Shown here one piece after another: positions 23,319-34,424 of a stretch of DNA of 64,000 nt. The DNA is from Acanthaster planci (lineage: Eukaryota; Echinodermata; Asteroidea; Valvatida; Acanthasteridae). Position 1 is the first letter of the stretch; each line of letters starts with the position of its first letter. The notes beneath the pieces were generated by a model. That model saw nothing but the letters and a program-made list of their open reading frames with translations, made no database searches and was not told the origin of the DNA. The position numbers were made by a program, and so were the translations under genes. Location: positions 2,857,322 through 2,921,321 of the forward strand of contig NW_019091358.1 in NCBI RefSeq assembly GCF_001949145.1, in the 5' to 3' direction.

Positions 23319-23732
23319 ATGATGCATCGCTTCTGTATCATCCGAATTAGCTGGTTTACGTATGTTCCCTTCCTCAACTTAGTTTTTCTTCTTGTTCTGG
23401 GTCGTACACTGAACGCCAGCGATACGAGCTTTTATGATACAAACGAGACGCCTGATGGAATAATTTTGTTATTCAATGATCTTATGCAATCAAATATGCA
23501 GCAGTCATTTTCGAGCAGTGAAAATACGTTTATTTCCCCTCTTTCCGTAAAAAAAATCGTGATTGAGTTGTCACTGGGATGTGAAACGCATAAGTATGAA
23601 GCCATCGCGGAACTAAAGGCCATCCTGATGGTCATTAGCTCGAAAAGGTTTTTAAATCCAGATTCACGAACTTACAGAGATATAGTTCGCTGTAATTTTA
23701 CTCTTGTCACAGCGATTTATTTCGTAATTTAG
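23319..23732 (+). pseudogene. Serpin-like N-terminal fragment
   Basis: The frame starts with a hydrophobic stretch like a signal peptide (FTYVPFLNLVFLLVLG) and continues into FNDLMQ and NTFISPLSVKKIVIELSLG. This matches the serpin helix A/B region, where families read NIFFSPLSISTAL.MLSLG. Near its end FTLVTAIYF resembles the serpin strand that usually reads LANAIYF. The frame then stops at 23730-23732. I find no hinge, reactive loop or C-terminal serpin signature downstream. It could be a truncated pseudogene or a first exon whose partners I missed. The start could also be further upstream (23223). Serpin similarity is judged by eye only. Confidence 0.45.
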
Positions 23733-24825
23733 TAGGGTTTGATGTGGAATAGAAGAATTTTGTAGGGTTTAATGGTATCGATAAAAATCAGTTTGTCAAG
23801 GATCGATACTGGCTTCTTACGACGATGTTGCATAAAATGGCTCAATATCACTTTAAAAAGCCTTTCTACTTTTGGCTTTATCGTGTGTGTCATTAGAAAC
23901 GTCCATTGCAAATATACATGTGGGGTACATCTTCAGGAAAACCCCTTCAAGAAATATTTTCAACGGTTTATATGTTGCACACTATGTTATTAACACGCGA
24001 TGTGGCGTCTGCATGTGAGACTACGGCATACACAGGTATCGAACACTGGCTCCGGCTCTTCACCGCTGCCTCATTTGATCAAAATTAGAAGCCGTAGTCG
24101 CAAGAGACAGGACAAGGTTATGCCAAGTCGTGTCATGCGCCGCCCCGGCCCCATACAACCCCATGTATTAACTAAACAGGCAGTGCACATGAACATACAT
24201 GTACGTGGGTTTCACCATAGGTTTCACAAATTTCACACACTGTGATGATGTTTCATTGCGTTCTGGGCTACAGAGTCCTTCGCCATTGGGAAGGATGCCC
24301 TTTGAAGACTCTGTCCACATTTTATGTGAACAAGTCTAGCGCCATCTCGTGTTGATATCTTGATATCAGGACAAATCGACCACAGATTCTTCCTGCTCCA
24401 TATCGCATTTACACGTCGAGTATAAAAAACCGTAGTAACACATTGATAAATGGAGGAATTGCACTCTGAATAATTTTCATTTTAGAAAGAACAATAAATT
24501 TATGTTTAAAATGTTATCATGATTATGGTACTTCTATTGTAAATAATATTGAAATGATAATATTGATCTAAAGTAGCAATTACCAAACATTTCGTGACTA
24601 GAAAGGGAATGCCTACTACTTGAATAAATCACGTTACTTCAACAAAAATTGTGAATATGTAAACAAAAATTTTGAATATGTGAAGAACGATTCTGCTTCG
24701 ATCTCAATTCAGTTGGCACCCCTTAATTGTATATTACCATGTGATATATTATTATAGTGACCCCTCCATACTCAGATGACTGAAATTCTTCTGGATAAAT
24801 TGAAAGTTGAAAATTGGGATAGTGT

Positions 24826-25413
24826 TTAAGGTGTGACTGCTGACTCGTCCGAGCCTCGGCTGTGGCTCCGGGCCTTGCTTCGTAGCGCCTCGATACTCTG
24901 CTTCTTCATCAGAGAGTGCGAGTCCATGTGGAACTCACCGCCAAGGCTTGCCGGCTTCTTGGCGGGGGGCGATGCGGCGGTTGACAGTTCCTTTGACTCG
25001 GTTGGCCTCAGGCTCGGAATGCGCAGGCTGGATAGGTGCCATGGGACCGGGAAGGTGGCTTGCCGGGCCAGCCAGTAGGAAGCAGCGGCCTGCTGCTGGT
25101 GGTGCTGTTGGGCGTAGTGGTGAGAATGGCCGGGAGCAAGGTGGTGCCCAAAGAGCGGGTAGCCTCTGACCATGGAACCGAGACCGTGCTGTGCAGCTAT
25201 TGGGACAGGGACCTGCGCCAGTAGCCCGGGGTTCATCCCGGCGGGGCTGCCGCTGTGCATCGCCCAAGCACATTCTGTAGGGATTGACGAGTCCAAACCA
25301 TGAGAACCCACTAAGTCACTTGGATAGTGAGAACTGAAGTAACCCGAGGGACTCTCCCGACTTTGCACCTTCTCCATCTTACGCCATTTCGCTCTTCTGT
25401 TCTGGAACCACAC
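24826..25413 (-). CDS. hbn: hbn exon 3, homeodomain end and C terminus
   Basis: Begins GTG TGG TTC CAG AAC after acceptor GAGCGCAG, giving [15 protein letters not shown]. An H/Q-rich stretch ([14 protein letters not shown]) and the OAR-like [12 protein letters not shown] follow. The stop is TAA at 24826-24828. Confidence 0.92.
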   Translation of the reverse strand: MWFQNRRAKWRKMEKVQSRESPSGYFSSHYPSDLVGSHGLDSSIPTECAWAMHSGSPAGMNPGLLAQVPVPIAAQHGLGSMVRGYPLFGHHLAPGHSHHYAQQHHQQQAAASYWLARQATFPVPWHLSSLRIPSLRPTESKELSTAASPPAKKPASLGGEFHMDSHSLMKKQSIEALRSKARSHSRGSDESAVTP

Positions 25414-28400
25414 CTGCGCTCAACAAAAAAATGCAATTTTGATCATCACTTTAACATAAATAATAAAAAGTACTATTTTTTAATAATACAGAGGATTTGC
25501 CGACAAAACCGAAACCTAAAAAAGTATCTCTCGTGTTTTCATTTAATTCAGTCGTCTACCGATTGTCAGTGCCAACTGCTTCACAGTAACAGTCCCCACA
25601 GATACCCGTGTTTTTCCAAACGGAATATACAATTTCCTAATTACCTAGGCAGCAGCAAACGACTGGCGAAGTGTTTGTGCAAATTAGAAATGAATGTACA
25701 AGGTGCTTGATCCGTCGCCGAAGGCCCCAATCTATTTTCCAATTACTGGGCTCATTTGGTGGCAGATGATTGAGTTATATTGTTTTGATTAACAATTCAT
25801 ACTTTCTCATGAGCAACAGTAAACGTGCAGTTGAATATTAAGACAATAAACTAGCTCCATATAGTATAATTACTGGTTCATGCCCGATGTAAATTGGATA
25901 TTTCAACTGTTTTAATCAACCGCGTCATTCAGGTTAGATTATGAATTCAATTAATATTTGCAGTATAATGCAGGTAGGTGCAAATTGCTTGTGTGTGTTT
26001 GAACGACGCTTGAATAAACAGGGAGAATTTACGGTCATCCATATCGATTGCCAGTTGCAATACATTGTAGGCCCCAAGTTTCCTTAACAATTCTCTGCTA
26101 CAGCATTCTGTGCAGGTTCGAGGCACTCTGAAAGACATACCTTCATTCCTTGTTTTAAAATGTTAAACTTGACAGCCATTAATAACTTGAGCAAAAGTCA
26201 AACCGGGTGCATTTCATTATAGATGAACAATGAAGGAGCATGAGCAGGATGGTTTGAAAAACGCAAATGATTTTCTTAATAGATGAAAACCCAATTGATT
26301 ATTGATTTTAAGATGTAACCTCCTTTGAAACGTGACTGCTTAAACTGGCCGGTAGCAATGACGTATCCATGGGGGGCAAGTTGTCGTGCCGGGGGGACAT
26401 GTTGCCATTTTTTAAGAATTGAAAGCGCCAATACTTTATAAATGTAAATATTACAAGCCCTTTCCTTTTGAGGGGAATGGTTTTAAGGATTAAAATGTTT
26501 TACAATCGTTTCAGAGAAAAATTTCCATTTGTTCATCCCCCACGCGGATAAGACACTGGCCGGGTCCGGAGCAATTACGTCTCCGTCCTAAGAATTCGAC
26601 GCCCTCACCTGAACTCTCGCCTCGCTCAGCTCCAACCTCATGGCCAGTTCCTCCCTGGTGAAGACGTCCGGGTACTGCGTCTTCTCGAAGGCCCGCTCCA
26701 GCTGGTGCAACTGATAGGTGGTGAAGGTGGTGCGACTTCGGCGCACCTTCCGGGCCGCCTTGGGGTGACCGGTGCCGTCCCCGTCGTCAGCCTCCCCGCT
26801 GTCCTCCCTGCCCGACGACTGGGGCGAGGCGGGCTCGGGCGAGGAGCTCTCGCCGTGCTCGCACGGCCCGGCCGCCAGCAAAGGCTCGGGGTCCGAGTTG
26901 TACGGGTCGGAGCCCGGGGAGTTGTCGGTGCTTGGCCTGTGCTGGAAACCCCGATTGGGATCGCTGGGAACTGCGTCACAATGATTCCAAAAAAAAAAAA
27001 ACAGACACCTGAAATTTTGCTTGCATGTCCACAGACGTATGCTTTTTTGTCAAGTGCATAGGTCCTACGTTTAAGTTCACGAGTCAGCAACTTGATAAAG
27101 AGTAACAGTAATAGTTGCCTTCAAGCAACTACCGGAATTCCATGCTGTGCGGAGCATTTGTGAATGATTACACTCCCTTCCATTTCTTTCCTCCAATATG
27201 GGTTGCTAACCACACACCCATCTTCCCAGATCGACTGGCAAAATCTTCGCAAAAGAGCTAAGCTTGAGAGCCAAGGTTCAGACCTCCTTTTGGCCTATTT
27301 GAACAGAAGATATCTATTTGAACTGGTCTATCAAACAGCAGGTTCCGTAGCCAGACGGAGTGCTTAGGATAGATTATTTTCCCGACCATTACTGTGTGAA
27401 ACCGCTTGGTTCTGTGCTGTTTGTTTAATCGCCGGGTTCTTCGGGATCTTTACTTTCCTAGTCACCTGTTAATCTGTGAAGATTCAGTGGGACCGAAGTA
27501 GGATGGAGCTAAATTCGTGTAGCTTTCTTTTTTCTTTGTTTTCTTTTTTTTTTCTTTTAACATTATTGCGTTAATTTTGTATTTTATGAGCAAACTCAAG
27601 TTCTAATGATGGAACTCGATTTTTTTTTCTGATGTGTGCAATGCACAGGCACAAACTTTTTCGGTCTTTTTGGAGTGGATGTGCTGAAAGGTACCTCTTT
27701 CTCAACCCCCGAGGTGAAAAACATTGCCTCCAGTACCCTTACTGGGCGTTTCTTTTCAGACATTCGCCTGCTACGCCATTACATTTTTCAAAGAAAACTG
27801 AAGAAACCGGAGCGTTCAAATTACAGTTTTCTTACGACCGGTTGTCAGTGTACGGTGTGTACCAGCAGAAAATTTTTGGCTTCTGAGGGGTTCGTTCACA
27901 ACCCTTCTTTCCACTGTTTGCAGAAATAATTTTCATGTTATTAACGTCGAATTTTCGTTTGGCGCACCAAAAAGAAAGCATCCCTTGTTTATCTACTCTG
28001 AATACTTATCGCGGCTGGCGTCGTAAAACGACATCCAGCGGGTTGCTTGTGAACAGCTCGTATGAAAGACTCAGCCAATGAAATTAGCGAGTTGATGTCG
28101 TAAAAGGTGAAGGGCCAGCTCGTCTCGATCATGATCGCTTGGACGGAACTGGCTAACGAGCGAGGTTTCGAAAATATGCGGGTGGACGGCGCGCGCGCGA
28201 CTTTAATCTGTACACACACACACAAAGCTATTGTTGGCAGATGCGTCCACAACGGGAACCAATGATTAATAAGTTTGCTGACCGTAATTGCACGAAAAGT
28301 GAAGGCGAGCAAAGAATCCTTGAACAGACAAGCGAAGAAACGAGGCCAAAATAATTACAAGGAATTAATGATTATGTGGGCTTATCACATGCCAGCTTGT

Positions 28401-29706
28401 ACTATTCTGATAACGATTTAATATCCAATCAACTTTAGGACGCAGTAGCAAAACTGGTCGTGAAATAAAATTCAAATCAACATCTTTTATTATATAAACC
28501 TTTTATGTATAATTAACCTCTATTTCCTATAAATCCTTTTCTAGTTATTAACGTACTGGTATTTTATAGAAAATTGGCATCTTTTATGTGAAATTGTTAT
28601 ATAAACTTCTGTTGGAATGTTGTTCAGGTTTTTTTCTCCAGAAATAAATATTTGGCCTCCACTTTTGTGCAGGGAGTTATGGTTTTCTTAACTAAATTTT
28701 ATTTTCGAAAGAGGCTGATTTTTAGGTTAGTTTGTAATGAGTTTTGGAGAAAATATATTACTTTTATCTTTTAAACTACTGGAGTTGCCAGATTATTGGT
28801 GGAAATGATTTCTACAGACGGCATTAATGACAACTTAACTTCCCTTTTCAAGAAGAAAAATCAATAATCATTCTGAATGATTAAGTATCCCTTATTGTTC
28901 GAGAAATCACACAAAGATCTCTAATCCGTGCGTAAACCGTAAATGGGTGGAGAAATTTTGGCCATTTTTCGGCTTCTGCGCAAACTGGTATTAAAACGAG
29001 GATGTTGTAGTTAATTGCTTCGTAGTTTGTTGGGCTGCCCTTTTGAATAAAACGATATTTTGCAAATTTATTCCTCCAGTACCTCTGTAAAATTTCCCAT
29101 GTGGGCACAGTGACTCCAAACAACGTGGACCTAAAAGCCGACATTCAATAACTGGCAATTTAAACATGTTGGGAAGCAAAAGGAGACATCCATCAGTATT
29201 ACGCGTTTAATGGTGTTCATAATGGACAATTTATTTGGCGGATTCATTAAGTGTCACTCGGTACGTTGATGTTAGTGGCACAGTGATACATAATGTACAG
29301 TATTGTATGCAATACATGGAGAAATGTGTAGGCCATCAATTCACACCTCGGTACATGGCTGTTCAAATGTGCAAGCGCGGTACAGCTTCAGGTACTTACC
29401 GGTGGACTGTGGGGTCCTCTCATCCGGGTGCAACGAGGACCGTTGGGCACTGTCTCTCCCCTGTTGACACTGGGTGAAGTCCCAGCAACGTCTGGTGCCG
29501 AAGACGGGCACGCGGATGTGGCATGGCTCTGCCCGCGCCGGTGCGCTAATTGCGGACGGCGTGCCCAGGATAAAATCGATGCTGTAGTTGGACGGGGAGT
29601 GTCGTCGTACCACCGGGTTCTTCGCGGCTGATCCCACCCCGGTTGTCCCGTGATGTTGGCAGCTCTCGTTCAAGCCCCTTAGTGGCACTCCTCCGGTGAA
29701 GTCCAT
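24826..29706 (-). CDS. hbn: Homeobrain-type paired-like homeobox transcription factor, complete
   Basis: Nuclear DNA-binding protein; homeobrain genes act in anterior and neural patterning in the animals where they were studied. Three exons on the - strand, 29400-29706, 26609-26970 and 24826-25413, join in frame to 1257 bp (418 aa). Residues 41-48 (YSIDFILG) form an octapeptide/eh1-like repression motif. Residues 178-237 are the homeodomain, starting [19 protein letters not shown] and containing [20 protein letters not shown] and [11 protein letters not shown], with Q at position 50. These words match homeobrain more closely than Arx, Rx, Otp or Alx. Near the C terminus [12 protein letters not shown] is an OAR-like motif. 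The intron between homeodomain residues 46 and 47 is a known PRD-class position. Identification is from remembered family sequences, not a tree. Confidence 0.9.
25414..26608 (-). other. hbn intron 2
   Basis: 1195 bp, GT-AG, AT-rich, interrupting the homeodomain between residues 46 and 47. No further feature recognised. Confidence 0.8.
26609..26970 (-). CDS. hbn: hbn exon 2, first part of the homeodomain
   Basis: Begins after acceptor GACGCAG and ends in phase 0 before GTGAGG. It encodes an acidic, S/P/G-rich linker ([20 protein letters not shown]) and homeodomain residues 1-46, up to SEARVQ. Confidence 0.92.
26971..29399 (-). other. hbn intron 1
   Basis: 2429 bp, GT-AG. Contains several TAAT-type cores (for example AATTAATGATTATG near 28363) that could bind homeodomain proteins, but such motifs are frequent in AT-rich DNA. 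No exon was seen. Confidence 0.7.
29400..29706 (-). CDS. hbn: hbn exon 1
   Basis: Starts with ATG at 29704-29706 and ends with one base of a split codon before GTAAGT. Encodes 102 residues including [19 protein letters not shown]. The octapeptide and the clean phase join to the homeodomain exon support it. It is GC-rich compared with its surroundings. Confidence 0.85.
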
Positions 29707-32700
29707 GACGTTAATAAGGGGAGAAAGTCAACAAGATCGACCAGTTTTGCGCACGGATCTTGCTTTTGGGTGCAGGCAGAAGGTCTATATTTTGCTTTAC
29801 TTTTTATACTTGCATTTCAGAAGGCAGTTGCTCCTGGAGAAACCTGAACACTCTAAACGGTTCTTCCCTGATTCCACTGAAGTAGCCTATAGGTTTCTTC
29901 TACGGACTGATTACTTCAGACGCGTGAACACGTCTCGCTGCTGCAGTCAGGGACGCCCAGTAGAAAGCACCGGATTATATTGGCAACTGAGCCCCTTAAA
30001 TCTGATCTGGTCTCCCACCAGTGACAGGCTCATCAATCAGGCTGCACGGTGAATTACTCCGGCCGCTGACCATAGCTTGCGGTCCTACATTGTAGCCTTT
30101 TGTCTACCTTCACAACCAAGGGGAGGGACCCACAGCTTGTCAGCTCGTGCGCACACGCGATCACCAGTATGGCAGTCTTTTCCAAAAAGCGTGCAAGTTA
30201 TTAGCTGTTCATTAAGTCGACAGCCGACCGAAATGTGTTAAACATGCTGGTATTGCAATTAAAAGTGAGAACAGGGATCCACCATTTTTTTATGTATGAA
30301 TTAATTATCTTTGAAGCCAGCTTGCCGAGTACAGTTTATCTGTTTATCAAAGCATCTCATGTCATTGGTAGACGATTACGGGGAAGCACGCACAACACTA
30401 GGCACTGACCAATCACCATTGTGATATCAACATCGAGTCTCTTACTAATTGTTTTCGCAAACCGGTTTCATCCAATCGTCGAAAATAATAACCTCCCGCG
30501 TTCAGTGGATGACGGAAGCAGCACATGATTGAACTACGGAATCAGGACGATAAGGAGCACATTTGTACACGTATGTACTCATGTGAATGGTCGCCAGAAA
30601 TACTACTTATTCATTGTGATCTGTGTAAGTCTATGATGCTGCGATTTACAACTTGTGCATTCCCGGAGTTAAAAGAGCCCTTAAATACTAAAGGGAGAGA
30701 GAGAGAGCGGATGTGATGTGCTGACGTGTCTGACTTGTTCTAAGATTTCAATATTTCCGAATTTCCAGAATAAACTGAAACAAATCTTCATAGCGTGTTG
30801 ATCGGAACAAAAAGTTAATGTCAGCTAATTTTAGAAATGCTCTTGTTTCTTGAATTACGACTGCAGTTTTCAACATAACAAACAAAAAATGAACAAAGTT
30901 CCAACTTTCCTGTTTGCCTATTATATTTTATTACTGCTGTGCCTTGTAAATGAATCTGTCCCATCCGTGCATTGAGCTTTAGGGTTTTGGGATGCCTTTG
31001 GAGTTTTTAAGCTGATGCCAAATTCCATATTCATGAACAAAAGACTGTGATTTAATTCCAAGCAAAATTGTCAGTGTTAAGATTTTTCAACTCCTCTATT
31101 TGCCAAAATGTGGGTTATTATGCTGTCTTGAACTTTCTTTTTTACGCGATTAACTGCTGTTTCATTGGCCAATGGACAAAGGTTTCTAATAGTTTCAGTG
31201 AGCAAATTTTTGATTCTCGATGTACACAGAAAACACCTGCATCGCCAGGACTTTTCAGCTGGGGGGGGGCTCCAGGGGAGAGCACTCGTCAACAAATTAT
31301 TAATTTGTTAACGGTCAAAGAGGATCAGTTCTTACGTTTTTTCAAACAAAGGGGTAATTTTCATCCCAGTCCTCCTTTTTATCCGTTTTACTTGCTTTTT
31401 ATATTTTTTTGAATTTTTCAGGTTTTATAAGGAAAGGGGACAACCGCTCCCCCTTCCCCCTGCGATGCCCATGACTACAAAATTCTGATCTGATCCCTGT
31501 GGTATACAGCATAATAATAAGGCCAAAGTTGGTGATGAAATCGGGGAAGAGCTCATTATTTTTTTCGGAGGCAGTGACTTAGCGGTCTCAAGATCGATCT
31601 CCAGTTCACTATTTAGTTACTCAGCAAGGGAACGGTTCTCGAGCGGAGACGGGATCGTTCCCCTGTACCCAGGCCCCGTTATATTCCTCAGCCACATGGC
31701 TTATTGACTCTTTCAGTAAAGTTCCATTATACATTTACTTGCGGGTAGTATTGTCGCTGGGTTTTGTATACGGAGAGACCGTCTTGGAAGAGTGTACCAG
31801 TGACTCCGTGTAATAGTTATCACACTTGCCGCTGGTATTAGCGAGGGACACCATGGATCCAAATTGACACAGGATTTACCACAGGATTTGTGGATTTACC
31901 ACATGTCAACGTCCAGTTGTGTAAATCTGTGTTGGAGATAAAGGGCATGGGAGATGGGGAAAGGTTTGGGATGACTTGCCCGGCCATGGAAATTTGAAAA
32001 GCGGGGGGAGGGGACCATGTATACTATATTGAGGGCGATGTTCGTGATAAAGATATACATCTGTAATATGTATCAAATTCATGCAGAATCTTATATCAGA
32101 GTGGTATATTTATGGCTTTTAAAATCGTTTTTCCCTTTTAATGACATTGCAAACATCTTAGTCGTTGGGAACCCTGCAAATCCTTCACAACCCGCTTTAA
32201 TGTTGTTATTCATCACAAATAATATATAACCCCCCCTCCGAGATTTAATCCCATGTCGATATCATTTTCTTAGTAGAAGGGCCAATGCAATCCACGCTAT
32301 AAGTTCTTCAGCGGGCAATAGAAAAAAGTACAAAATTCAACAATATTTCCATTCAAAATGGACAGCATTGAACTACTACATTCATTTCTGATCACAATAA
32401 CGGGAAAATCAAAAGAAATGCGTACGGATGAAGCCAGACGCGTTTGGTGCTTCAGAAATTACGGGTATTGTGTAATTCGTATAAAGCGCAGGTCTGCCTG
32501 TTTTATTCGAATATTGCCTTTGACCCTGGAGGCCCCATAGGCTCATATGAACACCCAGTCGATACCCACAAAAATGGATGTTCTGTTATACAGACCCAAA
32601 ATCACTACTGTGTTAAAGATCACAATTTAATTTTTTTTTTTAGTATTATGGTTCTTTTACCTGTGAAGAAATATGTGTCAGGCCCTACGTCGACGCGCAG

Positions 32701-34148
32701 TTTTCATTGGTTTATTACATCAGTTTCAGCCCAACAGGTCCTTACAATCAGCAAATTCAATTTTCGATTTTGGTCACACTGGGCCTTCTTTGTCCCAGTA
32801 ATGGCGTCCACTTTTGCAGTATTTCACACACAGGATCAAGACTGTTTTGAACTCCGTACGTTTGATTTCTATTTTCTTTTCTTGCAATCAAATTAAGACT
32901 CACTTAAGTGCACCAGGCTTTATAACCTTGGACGTGTTTTCGTTTTCGGTTCTTGTCTGTCTGTTTCAAACTTCAAAGAGTAGCTGCAATGGAATTATTT
33001 TCATACAAGCCACCAAAATGCCCCTTGTATGTCACTCTATACCTCATTTGCAATTTTTGTTTTACTCTTTCAAAGATCATTGGCTGCGTTTTTCGTTTTT
33101 ATGATAATGAGTTTTCCGTACTCATAAGCAAAACTCTGATGTCATTCCCGAAAGAAAACCTCACTGTTTACATTGTGCATAAAACTCCTACATATTTGAA
33201 AGATTGTGCTGGCCTAAATTTTCTCTCTTTTGGTGTTTTATTTTTGTATGAGTACATAGCGATAAGCAAGCAATCATCCCTTCTTCATAAATGTTTTCAG
33301 TGACTTAATTCATGGTTGACTATTCGAACAGAAAACATGTGCACGATTACCAGTAAACCGTGTCCTTCCTTGATGATATCACTGCAACAACGCCCTCATT
33401 TGTCTATGGAAGCATGGATAATTTCAATGGATTAAAAAATGTACTTTTCGATGCATATAACCTAAAATGTATGTCAAAAAATGTAACAAAAGTCAAAATG
33501 TTGCAAAAAAGTATTGTGTCTGAAAAACAGTTCATTGCAGATGCACCTGAGGTGTTCTGTTCAGCGGTGATACGGCTTATTTGAGCAAATGTTGCAACTT
33601 TTACTTTAAGTGCTCTGCAATCAGGCTCTGACTTGAACGATTCTTCTGTTATCATTCTGTTATTTTTGTTTAAGGCTGTCTTAAATTGATTCGGGGTATT
33701 TTTTGTTATCTGAGCAACTTCTGTTCAATTTTCTTTTTTTTTTTTCCTTTGTAAAATTGTTCATACCATTCCAAACGAGACCTTAATGAGGGGTGGCACA
33801 AAGAGAAACACTCGTCTTTTTAACATTTAAACAATTTTGCTCTGTTTTCCGCGTATTAATTAACATTAACATTAACCTTTTTAACATTTATACCGTGCGC
33901 CTTACATTTCAAAACATTAATACTACTGTGCATACATCTAAAATATACATCAAAATTACAGACGTATACGGTAAAAGATATAAAATTATTCAAATGAATT
34001 CCAAAAACCATAACTATCAACTTTAATATAGGCCTACAATTATATTAAATTACATTACATATGCAATTACATTCAATTACAATAATTAGCTAAAGCAATA
34101 GGAAAAAACAAAGTACGTATGAGTGTTTATGTTACCAGAGGAGATAAA
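29707..34148. other. Upstream flank of hbn, gene-poor
   Basis: The promoter of hbn should lie at the left end; I see no clear TATA box or initiator. No supported exon. There is a short GAGAGAGAGAG run near 30704 and several T-runs. Confidence 0.45.
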
Positions 34149-34310
34149 TCACTGACGACCAAAAGCTTTGTGAAATAGGTAGGTCTTAAGATTGTTTTTA
34201 AAACTGTGTAAAGTTTGTTGTGACTTGACTTCGAGAGGCATTGAATTCCAGAGTGTAGGACCAACAACTGAGACTGTCCTATCGGTCACAAGTTTTTTTT
34301 CTACTTTTCT
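34149..34310 (-). mobile_element. C-terminal tail of a retrotransposon ORF
   Basis: The - strand frame reads VTDRTVSVVGPTLWNSMPLE and VKSQQTLHSFKNNLKTYLF. This is the tail often seen at the end of non-LTR retrotransposon reverse transcriptase ORFs (GP.LWNSLP......SFK..LK..LF). No RT core is found next to it, so this is a truncated remnant. Confidence 0.6.
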
Positions 34311-34372
34311 TTCCATGGAAAATTCACTCATATCATCAGTCGCATCGTGACCCTCATCACCTCCATCAGAAC

Positions 34373-34415
34373 CATCAATACCATTACCAACACCAACACC
34401 ATCATCATCATCAGT
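34373..34415. repeat. Imperfect trinucleotide repeat
   Basis: A run of ACC/CAT/ATC triplets (ACCAACACCAACACCATCAT and so on). It is a simple repeat; the Asp/Gly-rich - strand reading through it is a low-complexity artefact. Confidence 0.6.
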
Positions 34416-34424
34416 CCGTATCAA

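Noticed and set aside
24935-25273. Pro/Arg-rich open frame on the - strand overlapping hbn exon 3
   Set aside because: It is a shifted frame of the hbn C-terminal exon, without support of its own.
26638-27090. Arg/Pro/Thr-rich open frame on the - strand and GC-rich frames on the + strand
   Set aside because: They are shadow frames of hbn exon 2 and lack the homeodomain; GC-rich coding DNA often leaves other frames open.
34149-34424. Asp/Gly-rich start of the - strand frame as part of a gene
   Set aside because: The DDDDGVGVGNG-like part is the trinucleotide repeat read in frame; only the WNSMPLE tail is meaningful.
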